Below are positions 10,048-22,275 of a stretch of DNA of 64,000 bases, in pieces. The position numbers and the translations under genes are program-made. The stretch is from Straminergon stramineum (Eukaryota > Streptophyta > Bryopsida > Hypnales > Calliergonaceae): NCBI GenBank assembly GCA_963920665.1, contig OY987272.1:1617001-1681000 (forward strand), read 5' to 3'. Position 1 is the first letter of the stretch. Each line of letters begins with the position of its first letter. The notes below the pieces were generated by a model. It was given only the letters and a program-made list of their open reading frames with translations. It was not told the origin of the DNA and searched no databases.

Positions 10048-12607
10048 TCATAGCTTTGAGTAGTGGGGCTTTCGCTTCTGTACCCGTGCTTGCAAAGCCT
10101 CCTGCAAATCTTCAGAGGCAAGCATGGCAGCGTTCCACAGCCCCACGTACTCAAGGCCCTGCGCCACCGTCATGTCGCGGCTCTTGATCAGCACAGTCTT
10201 CGTTCCCGTGACGGCCAGAGGCGACTTCGCAGCAATCTGGGATGCCAGCTTGTGCACGTGGTCATCGAGCTCCGCTTGGGACTGGAGAACCCCCTGCACC
10301 AGGCCCAGCGCCTTCGCTTCCGACCCGCTGAATCGTCTCCCAGTCAGTGCCAGCTCCATTGCGTTTCCATGACCCACGAGCTTTGGCAATCGTTGCAGCG
10401 TCCCCAGGTCCGCTGTGATGGCCACGTCCACCTCCCTCACGCTAAACACTGCATCCTGTCCAATAACGGGAGTCAGAATCTCAGAGCTCCATTCCTCTAC
10501 GAGAGGATTACTGCTTTGGAGAAGGATCTCACTTCAATTTCCTATTCGGTAACACATGAAGAGATAGCGGAGCAGGTAACAGCCCCCAAATGTGGTCATT
10601 CGTGAGGCACGTAAACGTCCACAATACCAATGCCAACAATAGGAAAGAAACAATCTAGCGGTAGTCATGGGTTTCTTCAGAGTCCTCTAGTTAGCAAATT
10701 CATCAAACTGACAGAAACCTAATTCACTGAGCATTGGAGGATAAGGAATAAATGTATGCTCTCCTCAAAGTCCTCTCATTTGCGCTTCCTACAAACTAGC
10801 AAAACCCAAATCAGAGAACTGATTGGAGACAAGAACATGAGACTAAAGAAGTTCACATGGAGAATGCACTACAGCTAGCTACCTAACACACCATATTTCG
10901 AGCCAAGAGACTATGAATGAAGTGCCACAAAACATGGATGAAGTTAGGATTCAACAAGCTCCCACTGAAATCGACTACTGTGACTTCCCCGTAACACTAG
11001 TTCAAATTGAGGCAAGAATACCTGAGTGCAGTAACGAAGGTCACAGGCCGTGACCATGTCGATTCCGCCTCCAATGCAAGCCCCCTGGATGGCGGCGATC
11101 ACGGGCTTTCGACATTCTTCGAAGGCGTTGAATGCATCCTGCATCGCCTTCACATCTCTTCGAAACTTCTCCTTTTGTCGACCCAAGCACGTCGGCGTTT
11201 GATTGCTTCCTGAAAGTCATTGCATTTGTACGGAATAAGGAACCAATCACTTGCCTGAATCTCTCGCTTGGAGATCAAGTGAATCGCGTGAAATTGCAAC
11301 AGAAAAGATCAAAAGATTCACGAGATTGAGCTCAATGTGGATTCTCAGGGTTCAACATGGAGATTATGCAACGATACAAGCTTCGTAAGATAGATTCCTC
11401 AGATGTACTCAAGAGAACCTTCGATTATGATAAAGTATCTTTCTTTCAACGAAATGTATATCAAGCCCTATTGATCGCTACACGTTAATTTGTAAACTGC
11501 AACAGAATACATCAAAACATTCAGTAAACATTCAGTAAATTGACCACTACATATTGACTCTCACTGGTCAACATCGAAATTATGTGATTATATAAACTCC
11601 GTAAGTCAGATTCATCACATGCTACAGGAGAACCCTTAGTTATGATTGCCGATATTTCTTTGAATGACACTATACGTTATTCCCGATAAATCCCGATCCT
11701 GATCCCTATACATTAATTTGAAAATTACGGCAATACATCAAAATGCTCACAAAATTGAGCTCTATGATGACTTCCATCGTCAGCATGGAAATTAAGCAAT
11801 CACAGATGCAACAAATGTTCAACATTGACTATGACTACTCCTCTTGCTTTGAATAACATTATTCCCTGTACATCCCTTGCTCATGTTACCTGAACCTCTT
11901 GCTTCGACTGAAGTGAATCACGTGAGAAAGCAACATAAGAAATTGAAATATCCAGTAAATTGAGCTATTCGTAGACTCTTGAAGTTCGGCATGAAAGTTA
12001 TGCAACGAAACAAGCTCCATAACTTAGGCTCATCTTACACTACATTTCATTAAATTTCTCTCGCTACATTAGAACTAATGATTACAATTACTGATCGTTC
12101 TTTGAGTACAAATTATAAATTACTGTCTATACATCCATTCTGAAAGCTTGCAAGAAAAGTAAGCATGAAAATATGCAACTACATGAGCTCCATAGCTCAG
12201 ATTCATCATATTCTATACATAACAATTGTTGATTATGTTAACTCGTCTTTCTTACTTACATTATCGTGGAATTGGAAAGAGAAACAATTACAATGAAACG
12301 GAAAGAAAAGAAAGCAGTGCGATTGAAAAAAACAAGAAAGCAAGAAAGCAAGAACTCGAAGCCTACCAAACTCTTTCTCGAAATGCGAGAGGTCGATCCC
12401 CGCGCAGAAATGAGGCCCGGCAGCGTTCACGATGATGACGCGTACGGCGGGGTTTAGATCCAGAGCCTGAACTGCAGCCGGAAGTTCCTCGAACAGCGAG
12501 GAGTCCAACGCATTGAACTTGGACGGGCGATTGAGCGTGAGCGTCGCTATCCCTGCAATATCAGGCCCTTGCACTTGCACGCTCTGCCACTCTCTCCCAC
12601 TCTCCAT
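10048..12607 (-). CDS. DCI1: Peroxisomal delta(3,5)-delta(2,4)-dienoyl-CoA isomerase
   Basis: Three minus-strand exons, 12607-12367, 11209-11022 and 10455-10048, splice in phase to 278 residues. It is a crotonase-fold enzyme that shifts 3,5-dienoyl-CoA to 2,4-dienoyl-CoA during beta-oxidation of fatty acids with odd-position double bonds. Landmarks are NRPSKFNAL, HFCAGIDL, the CoA/oxyanion segment ACIGGGID and REVDVAITADLGTLQRLPK. The three acidic catalytic residues of the rat enzyme (D176, E196, D204) have counterparts D131, E151 and D159 with identical spacing, which separates it from plain hydratases. The C-terminus is SKL, a type 1 peroxisomal targeting signal; Arabidopsis DCI1 likewise ends in a PTS1. 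Length equals the usual plant form. I chose the ATG at 12607-12605; an upstream in-frame ATG at 12664 would add 19 residues. Intron 1 contains a degenerate repeat array. Confidence 0.93.
11263..12215. repeat. Degenerate ~215-bp tandem repeat in isomerase intron 1
   Basis: About five diverged units begin near 11263, 11490, 11708, 11920 and 12130. Each has a core like AAATTGAGCTCTATG, then GGTCAACATGGAAATTATGC, then AAGCTCCGTAA.TCAGATTCATCA. The array fills most of the 1.16-kb intron. Units differ by substitutions and small indels, so it is old. Confidence 0.65.
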
Positions 12608-12979
12608 AGCCGCAGAAGAACCGACAAAAATCGAAAGAGTCGAACGAATCGCAAAAATTCGCAAAAATTCGACAGAATTTTGAACGAGAATTTGAACGAG
12701 AAATAAAATAAAATGTTTTCAGACCATCGCAAAATTGGATAAACAATATTCAAGGCGTCCTCAAAGCTCCCTCTCTTCCTAACTCAGCAAAATGAAGCTG
12801 TCCAAGACTGAGACTGAGAGAAAACCCCAAGTTGGACCGAAGCATGTCTCCCCAAGTTTGGGCCGTGATATTCACTGCAGATGGTTGGGAATTGAGGAGT
12901 GTTCTGGAATTCTGTGCCAAAGTGATTGAGAAAGGAGCAGTGATTGTGAAGAAATCACGAGGAAATCATCGTCGAGGCT

Positions 12980-13120
12980 ATGGCGGAGGCTGTGAAGGTC
13001 CGACGAGGCGACGACGACGACGAAGCCAGTTGGGTCCACCGGTCGCCGCCGTCAAGGTCACGGTCTTACAGCGTACCACAATGGCCAGTAATCTTTCGAG
13101 GACGGAGCCCATGGCCGTAG
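12980..13120 (+). other. Short GC-rich reading frame, possible orphan 5' exon
   Basis: A 46-codon frame (Met-Ala-Glu-Ala start; Asp-rich patch, then Arg/Ser-rich) begins 372 bp from the isomerase start and points away from it, as in a bidirectional promoter. It is GC-richer than everything after 13.2 kb, where the repeat region begins. It could be the first exon of a gene cut off by repeat insertion, or chance. I do not recognise it. Confidence 0.2.
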
Positions 13121-13159
13121 ACCTTCCACTCCCTAGCCTCCATTTTGCCGCTATCTCTA

Positions 13160-16100
13160 AGTGAAATTTTATTGTTTATTGGTTTTGTCCTTTGGACAAA
13201 TACTATGGCATCAACTCTGGCATTCACTATGGTTTTTGAATCTGAGTTTCCAAATCTTATCTATATTAACTTTGCATAACATAGATAGAATTTGGGGATG
13301 TGGAGTCTAACACTCTAACTTGTTGAAGTTTACTAAACTCATATTGTTGTTTACCTTGGATAGAGCCTCATGGGCACACCTTTTATGGTTTTTCAATCAT
13401 GAAAGGATGGAATTAAAACACTATATTCAATTAAAATGCACTTGAATGTATATCATGTGGAAGGAAATGGGCCTCAAGAAGCCCCACACTTTTGCACCAA
13501 TATTGACAACTTCACTACAAATAAAAAAGTATTTTTTTCTAAATTATCAATTATAAAAAAGAAAAAGAAAATTATAAAAACCCACAGTTTAGCTTGGACA
13601 TTGGTTTTGGTTGGACAATATTTTTTTAATTTTTCATTTCATTTTTAAAAAGTGAAAGCAAATCATAGTCTGGCCGACCATCATCTATGTAGAATTTGTG
13701 TTTATTATTTATTATTTTTTCATTTATAAAATAATAGTAATTTAAAAAATCGCAATCCATGTGTAATCAATTAATCATTGTCTTGGCTGAAATGTAGTTT
13801 TTTGTTTTTTCAATTTTTTTGAAATATATTTTTTTCACACTCAGTTGTCCATTACTAGTGACAACTTTCTCAAAGAAAAGAAGCCTTCCAGAAGCATGGT
13901 TTCCTTCCTAATGGCTATTGGCATGTCAATGTTTCAAGAATGAAATGAAAATGTGAAATAAATCTTTGATTTATTAAACATCAATGGGGCAATTGTCTAA
14001 ACTTTAAATACTTCTAAACTTGTAAGTAATGCTTTTATAGTCAACTATTGTTGTAGTTGTGCATTGTTATTCCAATTCCAAACAAACATATTGATATTCA
14101 TATGTACACCAAAATAATATTAATATATCTACTAATAAAATATAATATAATATATACATGGCACTATTTGAAAATAGTACAAGCTAATGAACGTCTCCTA
14201 TTTAGCAAACATAGTTATATGCAATATAAATGAAAAATACCCTCACCTATTTTACTGGTTGAATATGGTCCCATTGCTTACTGTTGACATAATAATAGCA
14301 ATAGCTACAACAAGGTCATCATCATAATCCAAAAGTTTAACATGTTAAAATGATCTTATATTGAAGTTAGCTTCTATTTGGCTTAAATACTTTGTTTCTA
14401 CAATCAACTCCACTACTTTGGCTCATTGTGACCTCAGGATGAAGAAGAAGGGCATCTTTAATTGTAGATTATACAACTTCAATCTTCATGATCTTCATCT
14501 TTGTACAAATGTAATATTGTTGTTGCCCCTAAAATCCAAACTTACAACCATATAACTTGCAATAAAAGTAGAGCATTCCAACCTTGCAAAAAGATACCTA
14601 TGCCTAATTCCAACCCTTACCCAAAAACAATTCCAATAAGTTTTTCCCAAAGAGACTAGAATGGATTGCAAATACACCTACAATTAGAAATGTGAAAATA
14701 AATTCACAAGTTATACATACAATGTTCCCAAAATACATGCTAATATGTATTGCAATTCTCTTCTAATTGTCCACAAGACCCAACACAAAAACAAGGCAAT
14801 ATAATAATTGGAACTATGTCTAGATACCCTATTTTAAACTTTTTAGAGTGACTCACTTATTTACTTTACATCAATTTGAAAATCGATAGCCCATTTTTTT
14901 AGAGCTTGGGAGCCCTCAAGTTGGCACTTGGAACTCAAAGTTTTATTTGTTTTGTTTTTTGTTACATTTTGAGCATATTTATGTGACAAAATATAAAAAG
15001 AATATTTAAGCGGTGTTTGGTAGAAGTCCCTACCTATACAATGAGGGATCATCCTAGAAGTACGGAGTATTTAAAATACTCCATTTTCCTACTTTTAGTG
15101 CCTAGTTGAGAATTTGAGTGGCTATTTAAGTGATTATGAGAGAATTAAAGGTCAAAGTATTAGCTAGTCCCGAGGTTTTGTCCATGATAAACTAGTCTTG
15201 CAAAATGCATGAGGCAAATTGGCTCAGTCTATTGTAGGTCTAGAGAATCTTGTTAAATATTACAATCTAATTCATAAAAAATTTGGATTAGTATTTTTTT
15301 ATTTGTATGTAACTTATAAAATATTGAACCAAAATTCAATTAAGGTGAAGGGAAAGTGTCCAAAGCATGAAAAAAGGTGCTTTTAAGTTTAAAATCATGC
15401 TGAAAGCCAACATTGAAGCTAGTTGTTTTAAGATTCCTACGATACGAGAATAATTTTTCCCCTTGAATGAAAATTAAAAGGGAATTGCTAATTTTAATTT
15501 TCCTATGAATAGTGCAAAGTGAAATGTAATGTTGCACCTTGGTTTGGGGAGTTTTTTAAAAGCTACCCAAAAAGTTTCGGATTTTTCTAAAATATTCCGG
15601 ATGACTCCATAGGAAGTCAACTACCTTTAAATATGATCCGAAATTTTTACAAATTACCTATATTGTAGTAAAATCCCACTAAAAATAAGGATAGATTTTT
15701 GTATGCTAATAAAGCTCTTCATAAAATTTGAAGACATTCTAACATTCCCAAATACCAAAATTGGCAACAACATTGAACTTTTAAAGAGTTACAACTTGGT
15801 GGCGGCATGACTAACATACCAGGAGCTCATAGTGTCCGATTGGATCAAATAAAGGGTCTTTCTTAGACTTATAAACATTCTAGGCAACCTTGACGAAACG
15901 GTTTTCTCAATAGATGCAAATTCCAAAAGTTGGAATTTTGACTTTTCTTTGGAATTATCATAAGTTGATTTTATACTTACAAATGGAGTAGGACGTAGGG
16001 GTGAAGGATTCTCCATATTAATTGGGGTTTTCCGAACGCAATAGCACAATTTGTTTTTTATTTCAAGTTGTTCCCTAAAAGATAGAGAGAGGCAACTCTT

Positions 16101-16440
16101 AGTTTGACTTTCTAGTTGTAATTTGTGGTAATTCAAAGTTAATTTTACAAATATCTTTTGAAAAATCAAAGATTGGATTTGGTCAAAATCTCTTTTCTTG
16201 CGTAACAAGCCATCTTTGGTCTAAAGAAAGACAATTTAGAAATAACTTTGGATGAATTAGCAAAATATCTAGATTAATTAAGGTTATTTTCAAAATATCT
16301 TTGGAAAAAAATCTTAGATTTGATTTAGCCAAGATTTAATAGCTAAATGGAGAGAATTCTAGAGATTTTTCCATTAGACAAGATTATTGAGAAAATACTT
16401 TAGGGTAGTTTAGCAAATATCTAAAGATTGAAAATAAATG
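13160..16440. other. AT-rich repeat-type DNA without recognisable genes
   Basis: No reading frame with family features was found. A segment at about 14,735-14,820 resembles 20,550-20,635 (shared ACATGCTAA/T...AATTCTCTTCT and AATTGGAAC), showing that it belongs to dispersed repeats. Confidence 0.5.
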
Positions 16441-16461
16441 TTTTCCACCAACAACTTATCT

Positions 16462-16500
16462 ATGAGGGGCTTGGGACAAGTATAAAAGCCCCCCCTCGAG
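16462..16500 (+). promoter_or_regulatory. TATA-type promoter inside an inverted repeat
   Basis: TATAAAA at 16481-16487 sits between GAGGGGCTT and AAGCCCCCCCTC, so the box lies in the loop side of a potential hairpin. A pyrimidine-rich leader follows, and a decayed reading frame lies 1 kb downstream. This looks like a retroelement (LTR) promoter, by inference. Confidence 0.4.
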
Positions 16501-17554
16501 GTTGTCGGTACCCTCATTTTCATACCCAAACTTTGTTTTCACTTCTTTTGTTTTTGTGCTATTGGCATGGTCGGAGCACTAATTGAGGTTGGGATTTGGC
16601 CCAATTTCATTCTACGTTTTATTTGTGCACTTTGAACGATAAGAGGGTCCCTTCAAAGTGATTTCTATTTGATTTTCTTAAGTTTGAAAGGCTAAGCTTC
16701 CATTTCCTTTGATTTGTGAGAGTTTTGGAAAGGATAGACCTCTAAACTCTAATTTCTTTTAAGATTTCTTGGAATACTAACAATTTGTGCTCATGACAAC
16801 AAAATCTAGTGTTGATAAGCTTAAGGTGGCAAAGCTTGACTTTGCCAAAAGTTTATTTAGACAATCTTTATCCAAAATTTGTTGTATAATGGAAATTGGA
16901 ACTTTATTTGTTAAAGTTTGGTTTAAATGATGTTATGTGTACCTCCTTTAGAAATTAAACTTTTCAAAATACTAAATTGTGTTTTAGACAAAGTTTAAGC
17001 TTGGAATTGGCCCTACAACGAAGCTTTGACTTTGGAAACTTGGGGCCAAAAGCATCCTTAAACTTAAAAACTTTGCCATTCATTTCCATATGCTTCCTAT
17101 CTAGGTATGCTTATTTGCCTTTACATTAAAATTAGAATTTTATTAGAAAACCATATTGATAAAGAGAGAATTTCAACCATTTTTCAAAAATACGTCTGAT
17201 CATTATAATTATTGTAGGATAGAATTTGCTTTTCATTTGGTCAAAAAAAATCCCCCCAACCCCCCAAAACCTTGGAAGTATGGTAGTGAGTTTTTAGAGG
17301 TCAAAAAAAGTTCCCAAAATCCCAAAAGATACATTTAAGTACATTGAGAGATAGTGGTTAGTTAGAAAGAAATTCAAAACCATTAGGAATTAGAGTAAAA
17401 TTCCATTATTTAGAGTTCAATAGATTACTTAGCTTCAGACAATTTTCAGAAAAACTCAAACGTTAAGTAGTTAGTTAAATCTTAAGTTATAGAGTTATTA
17501 TTTTATTTTAGTGTCTCTTAAGTTAATTTAGACAAGTGCCAAAAGTCTAATAGG

Positions 17555-17884
17555 TCTCTAGAAGAGATCAGTTAGTCCCAAAAAGAACAGAACCAACAAG
17601 TTGCCGAGAACGAAGTAGGGGAGCAAACTGACAGGAACGAAGCTAGGGAATAAGCTTGGGGAACAGGTTGTCGGGGGTGATGGAGCCACAAGGAGGGGTC
17701 TGACAAATCAAGAGACGCCACCTGTCTCGTCAACCTGGGGTGCTATCAGAGGATCAAACTGGAAGCTATCTCGAGTGTTGTTCAAAGTAGTTGGGCATTC
17801 AAAACTCCAGGGAGTGGTATTCCTAAACACAAAGGTGCTAAAGAGTTCAAAGAGTCTTCAAAAGCTCACACATTTGGAAATTAA
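17555..17884 (+). pseudogene. Decayed coding remnant, retroelement-like
   Basis: A plus-strand frame of about 109 codons is rich in charged and Gln residues and less AT-rich than its surroundings. It is broken by TAG, TAA and TGA at three places and ends at TAA (17882-17884). At least two of the stops fall in Gln-rich context where CAG/CAA would fit. It lies downstream of the TATA motif at 16.48 kb. I infer a gag-like remnant; no domain is recognised. Confidence 0.3.
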
Positions 17885-19600
17885 TTTCAAGTGGAAGGAC
17901 ATAGCTAACTCTCAATGCAAGTACTCAAGCTTCTAAACAACTAAATGAGAAAAGGAGGAGAGGTAGAAGAGTCTTTGGAGTTGAAGAGAAAAGAAAGGGA
18001 CAAAGAAAAAGATATTTCAAAAAGGAATCCAAGTGCAATTAATAAGGTATGAATCTTTTGGATTTGATTTGATATTTTATTTTTTCTATTATTCATTGAA
18101 TTGTTGGTTAGTTCATTAATTAGGATTCCTATAGGGATTAGTAGGTTAGACTTTGGCTAAGTTTTGTTTTATTAGGCTTAATAAGCCAAATAGATCAAAC
18201 AAAACCCCAATGAATATCTTTTGGATGATTAGGAAAATTATAAAACAATTGAAATTTATTTGATTTAATTTGATTTAGTGGATTTAAAGATTTTGGGTAT
18301 TTAAATAATTCCTAAAGAATTAGGAATTGTCTAAAAAACTTCACATTTGATAAAATCCCATAACAAATTAGTAGGAAATTAGACATTGAAAAGAAAATAG
18401 ATCAACAAAAGAGGCTTAAAGTTGGAAATTCACAATGGATAGACAAACATGGAGAGAGTGGGATATTATGAGACTATAGACCTTGTGATAAGCAACAATG
18501 GCACGATAATGTCTTTTGAAGGCAAAGTACATTAATTAACCAATTTCTCTTTGATTTCCATATATTAGAATTTCAATACTAAGGTTTAGTCCTTAGTTTA
18601 GAGTGTTAGAATTAAATTTAAGATTTAGAACATTTTAGGCATTTTTTAGTGGTTTCCAAAAATATCTTACAATTGAAAAAAAAACCCACAAGAAAGTTAT
18701 AAGCAAATGAACTTTGTGTGTTAATTTGGATGAAAAGACAAAATTCCATCCAAAGGATTCCAAAAGAGAATCTAAGAATTTAGATAGAATTGAGGATTTT
18801 TAAGTCAAAACCAAAGTCAACTTACTTGTTTAGTCAAAAGTAATTGATGGATGAAGTTTAATTTGATAAACTTTTAACAAATTTTATCCATTAATAAATT
18901 TTTCATTAGGAATCTAGTGTTTTACCTTGAAAAGGTAATTTCTTAATTTTCATTTGAAAAACAATAAAGCCCTAGAAATCGTAATTTTAGAATAGAGATT
19001 TGATTTAAATTCAATTAGAAGATAATTAAAAAGAATCTTTAAAGAATCTCTAAAGAATAATTTAAATTAGGAATCAATTAGAGAATCTTTTGAGGGTTCC
19101 AGAACCTATTCTCATTTAAAAAATACTTTAATTTTGAGTGAGAAAAGATTAGATGAAGTTTGGTCCTAATTTGGATGAAGTTCTTTGATTGTTGGTCAAA
19201 TTAGGTTTAGTCTTAGAGTTAGTTAATTAACTTAATTAAAAACTCAACCCTAAAATTTGGATTTTTTTTATTAGTTATACTATTTTTATTTGGTCGATGA
19301 AGTTTGTAAGGTAGTTTAGGGGCCGATATTTAATCCACTCATTTTGGGTAGGGCAATTTACATTCTACAAGTTAGGTTAGATGGATTGTTAGTTTGAATC
19401 CATCTTTTCTTTAGATATTTGATTTAGTTAAGCAAAGTACAATATTTTAGGATTTAAATGATTTAAGTTCAACTAGGATATTACAAACAAAGTGTTATTG
19501 CTTGGAAGGCGCAAATTGAACTTAGATTAAAAACACCTAAGATAATTGATTAAACAAAACAAGAAAACCTATGTACACATTTTAACTTAGAGGGTGGAGT
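17885..19600. other. AT-rich repeat DNA, nothing recognised
   Basis: No gene, tandem repeat or clear element boundary was found in this stretch. Confidence 0.5.
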
Positions 19601-20530
19601 TTAACCCCTAAAGGATCAAGTTGCATTTTTTGGCAACATAGAAATTTAGGGCAGGTATGTATGAATAGAGATTTCTATGTTTTCAAACCAAAATTTAATA
19701 GAAGGTGGGAACGAGGAATATCTTTCATATGCACTAAAATTCAAGACATTTGAAATTGCAAATCAAAAGTTACAACCTCATATGTTATTTTTTTTCATAA
19801 ACTAGTAGTTCGGGCAAATTAGAAAAAATCATTTTTTTCACAAACAATAATTTGAAATTGGTTCCCTATATTTATACATGGATAGAAAGCTTTGAACCAT
19901 TTCATTTTGATTAATGAGTCAAAAGTTATGAAGAATTTTAGTTTGCAAGTAGTTTTGGATTCTCTACTCTAAAATAAACTTAGAAGTCCTTTATTTACTC
20001 AAATTTTTATATTTTCAAAAAGTATTAAATTCTTGGATGTAGATTGTTTATTATAATATTAGAACCATTGGAATTGGCATTTTGAAATTTTCTAAATAAA
20101 TTATTTACGATTTTGTATTTTGAATCATTTTCTACTTCTTTCTACTTACTATATTTTTCCTATATGTTGTACAATTCCAAATGATCTGAAATTTTTCAAG
20201 CATGTAGCCATCTTGAATCAAAGAATGAATCCAAAGAAGCACCACTATTTTGGACATTTTTTCATACAAACGCAAGCTTGTGAAGTGCAGCTGCCTGGTT
20301 TTTTTCAGGGATAAAAATAGGATTTTTCTAAATTTGAAAACTCATATCTTGCAATCTACATGGTGGAAATTTTTGAATTTTTTTGCACATGTTCTCAAGT
20401 CAGCATACTACAAGATCCCATGGTTACATGTTCCCAAAAATGTTTTTTTTATAAAAGTTGATACATAACTAGAAATGGCAGTTTTGGAGCGTTTTCAATG
20501 AAAACAAAGTCAAGGAACTTAAGTGGTTAA
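19601..20530 (+). mobile_element. TTAA-flanked MITE-like element, family A
   Basis: It begins TTAACCCCTAAAGGATC (19601) and ends CTTAAGTGGTTAA (20527-20530), about 930 bp. The interior matches the copies at 29.2-31.2 kb (inverted) and 61.9-62.9 kb almost end to end. Shared landmarks are GGCAACATAGAAATTT, CTCTACTCTAAAATAAACTT, TGTTGTACAATTCCAAATGA and GGCAGTTTTGGAGC. No transposase is encoded. The flanking TTAA and terminal CCC resemble piggyBac-type elements, but the superfamily is an inference. Confidence 0.7.
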
Positions 20531-21189
20531 AACACTCATAGTGCCCAATAAACACATGCTATCATGCGTTGGAATTCTCTTCTTATTGTCAAGCAAAAAC
20601 CAAAGGAGTCAAACAATTGGAACCATGTGTAGATGATAATTAGGTTAGCCTACCATAATGCCAAGTCCAGTTTTCAAGGCAGATTTATCACCATTTCATT
20701 GGATAGTCAAAAAAACATTATAACTCATAATGCAACACCTCTTTCTACACCCTTAGATTAGCAAAAAGGACAAATATGGACATTTGTGATGAACTATTAG
20801 ACTTGGCATTATGTCCGATAATGCTCACAAGCATTATCTAGTCCTTACATCACATGCAAATTGACAGATTCGCGAATACCAATTACAACGATTCTCCAAC
20901 AAAAGTAAAAATTCTAGAATCGGGTGAAACGAGTCACCACCTCGCATTTGGAAAGAGCATGAAAAATTGGGTACGTTTGAAATTTAAGTATGAAATTGGA
21001 TATGAAACTAAAAGATGAAATTGGATGCATTGGAATTGGAAATCAACTTGTAGGGAGGATTGCAAGTGCAATTTGATGGGGAGAAGAAGGTTGAAGCGAT
21101 AGAGACAATGATGGCGTTGTGAGAAGGGTGTCTCACTACCTTGTGTTGGTACTTGAAGGGATGTGACCACAACTTTTTTATTTAGCTTT

Positions 21190-21445
21190 CTAGTGCCAAA
21201 TTGCATCAAAAAAAATAATTTGGCTAGAGAATGACAAAAAATTGTGAAGATTTTTGCCAAATTTTTTTGAATAAGAATTAAATCTTGGATTAAATTGCCA
21301 AATTGTGGATGATAAAAGAATTACAAACATGTGATATGTGCTAATGTGATATTTTCTATGCAATATGTGGATGAATGTTGAAATTTGGAGCACCACTATA
21401 ACACTTTATATCACCACTTTGGCACTTCATAAAAAATGAAAAAAA
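21190..21445. repeat. Dispersed repeat, copy 1
   Basis: Matches 23,525-23,780 in the same orientation, with shared blocks TTGGCTA, ATTGCCAAATTGTGGATG, GAATGTTGAAATTTGGAGC and CACTTTGGCACTTCATAAA. Identity is moderate by eye. The second copy sits inside the CACTA-like element, so this may be a relic of a related element. Confidence 0.6.
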
Positions 21446-22275
21446 ATCACATCATGTAACATATCATTGAGAAATCCACAAGGAGGTGACAAAGGGACAA
21501 TGTGGCATGATAAGATGGGTGCATGAGTTTTGCTTCTCTTTGAAGCACTTTAAGTGCTTAAAAAAATTTAACATATAATTGAAACTTGTTCAAAATGTCT
21601 ACTGGTATATGATTGATGCAAGATGGAGTACATAGCATTCTAAAATTCAAACCATAGAAGTCTAAAAAGAAGTGTGTATGTAAAAAGTAAAAGTAAAAAA
21701 GTATTCCTCTCATGAACGAAATAATTTAGTCCACCCTTCCCTTATCCTTTCCTAGATGCCAAAATTTACTTCAAGATAATAGAGGCCCTCGTATGCCTAT
21801 CATAATATTCTTAATTTCTTATAAGAGTTCCTTTGCTTTTTCTATCAAGCATGCCCCTTTCAATAATAAAACAAGGGAAATAAGGTTTAATATCCTAAAT
21901 TCTAATTGTTTAGAGCCTACTATCTTAGCCTAAATCCCTTGCTAGACATCTCCAAAAGAATATCCCTTCTTTCAAGGACCCCTAGGGAGAGTGGAAATAC
22001 ATAGGCTAAAAATGTTATGGGTTCATTAAGAAAGTTATGTATTCTTTCTTCTCCATAATGTATATTATCTTACATTTTTCTTGAAACTTTTTCAATGAAT
22101 ATGAAGTGGATGAAGTATACTATTTGAAACAATCATCATCCACCACTAGTGAATGGTTGAACAATTAGTAAGGGAATAAATCACTGGTGATGATATTTAA
22201 AATCGGAATTATGACTTTTGAAACTAACATTTTAGCTATATTCAATGATAAAGTATAAACATTTTTCAAAACATT

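Noticed and set aside
10063..10605. 180-codon plus-strand frame
   Set aside because: Antisense to exon 3 of the isomerase, which has strong family evidence.
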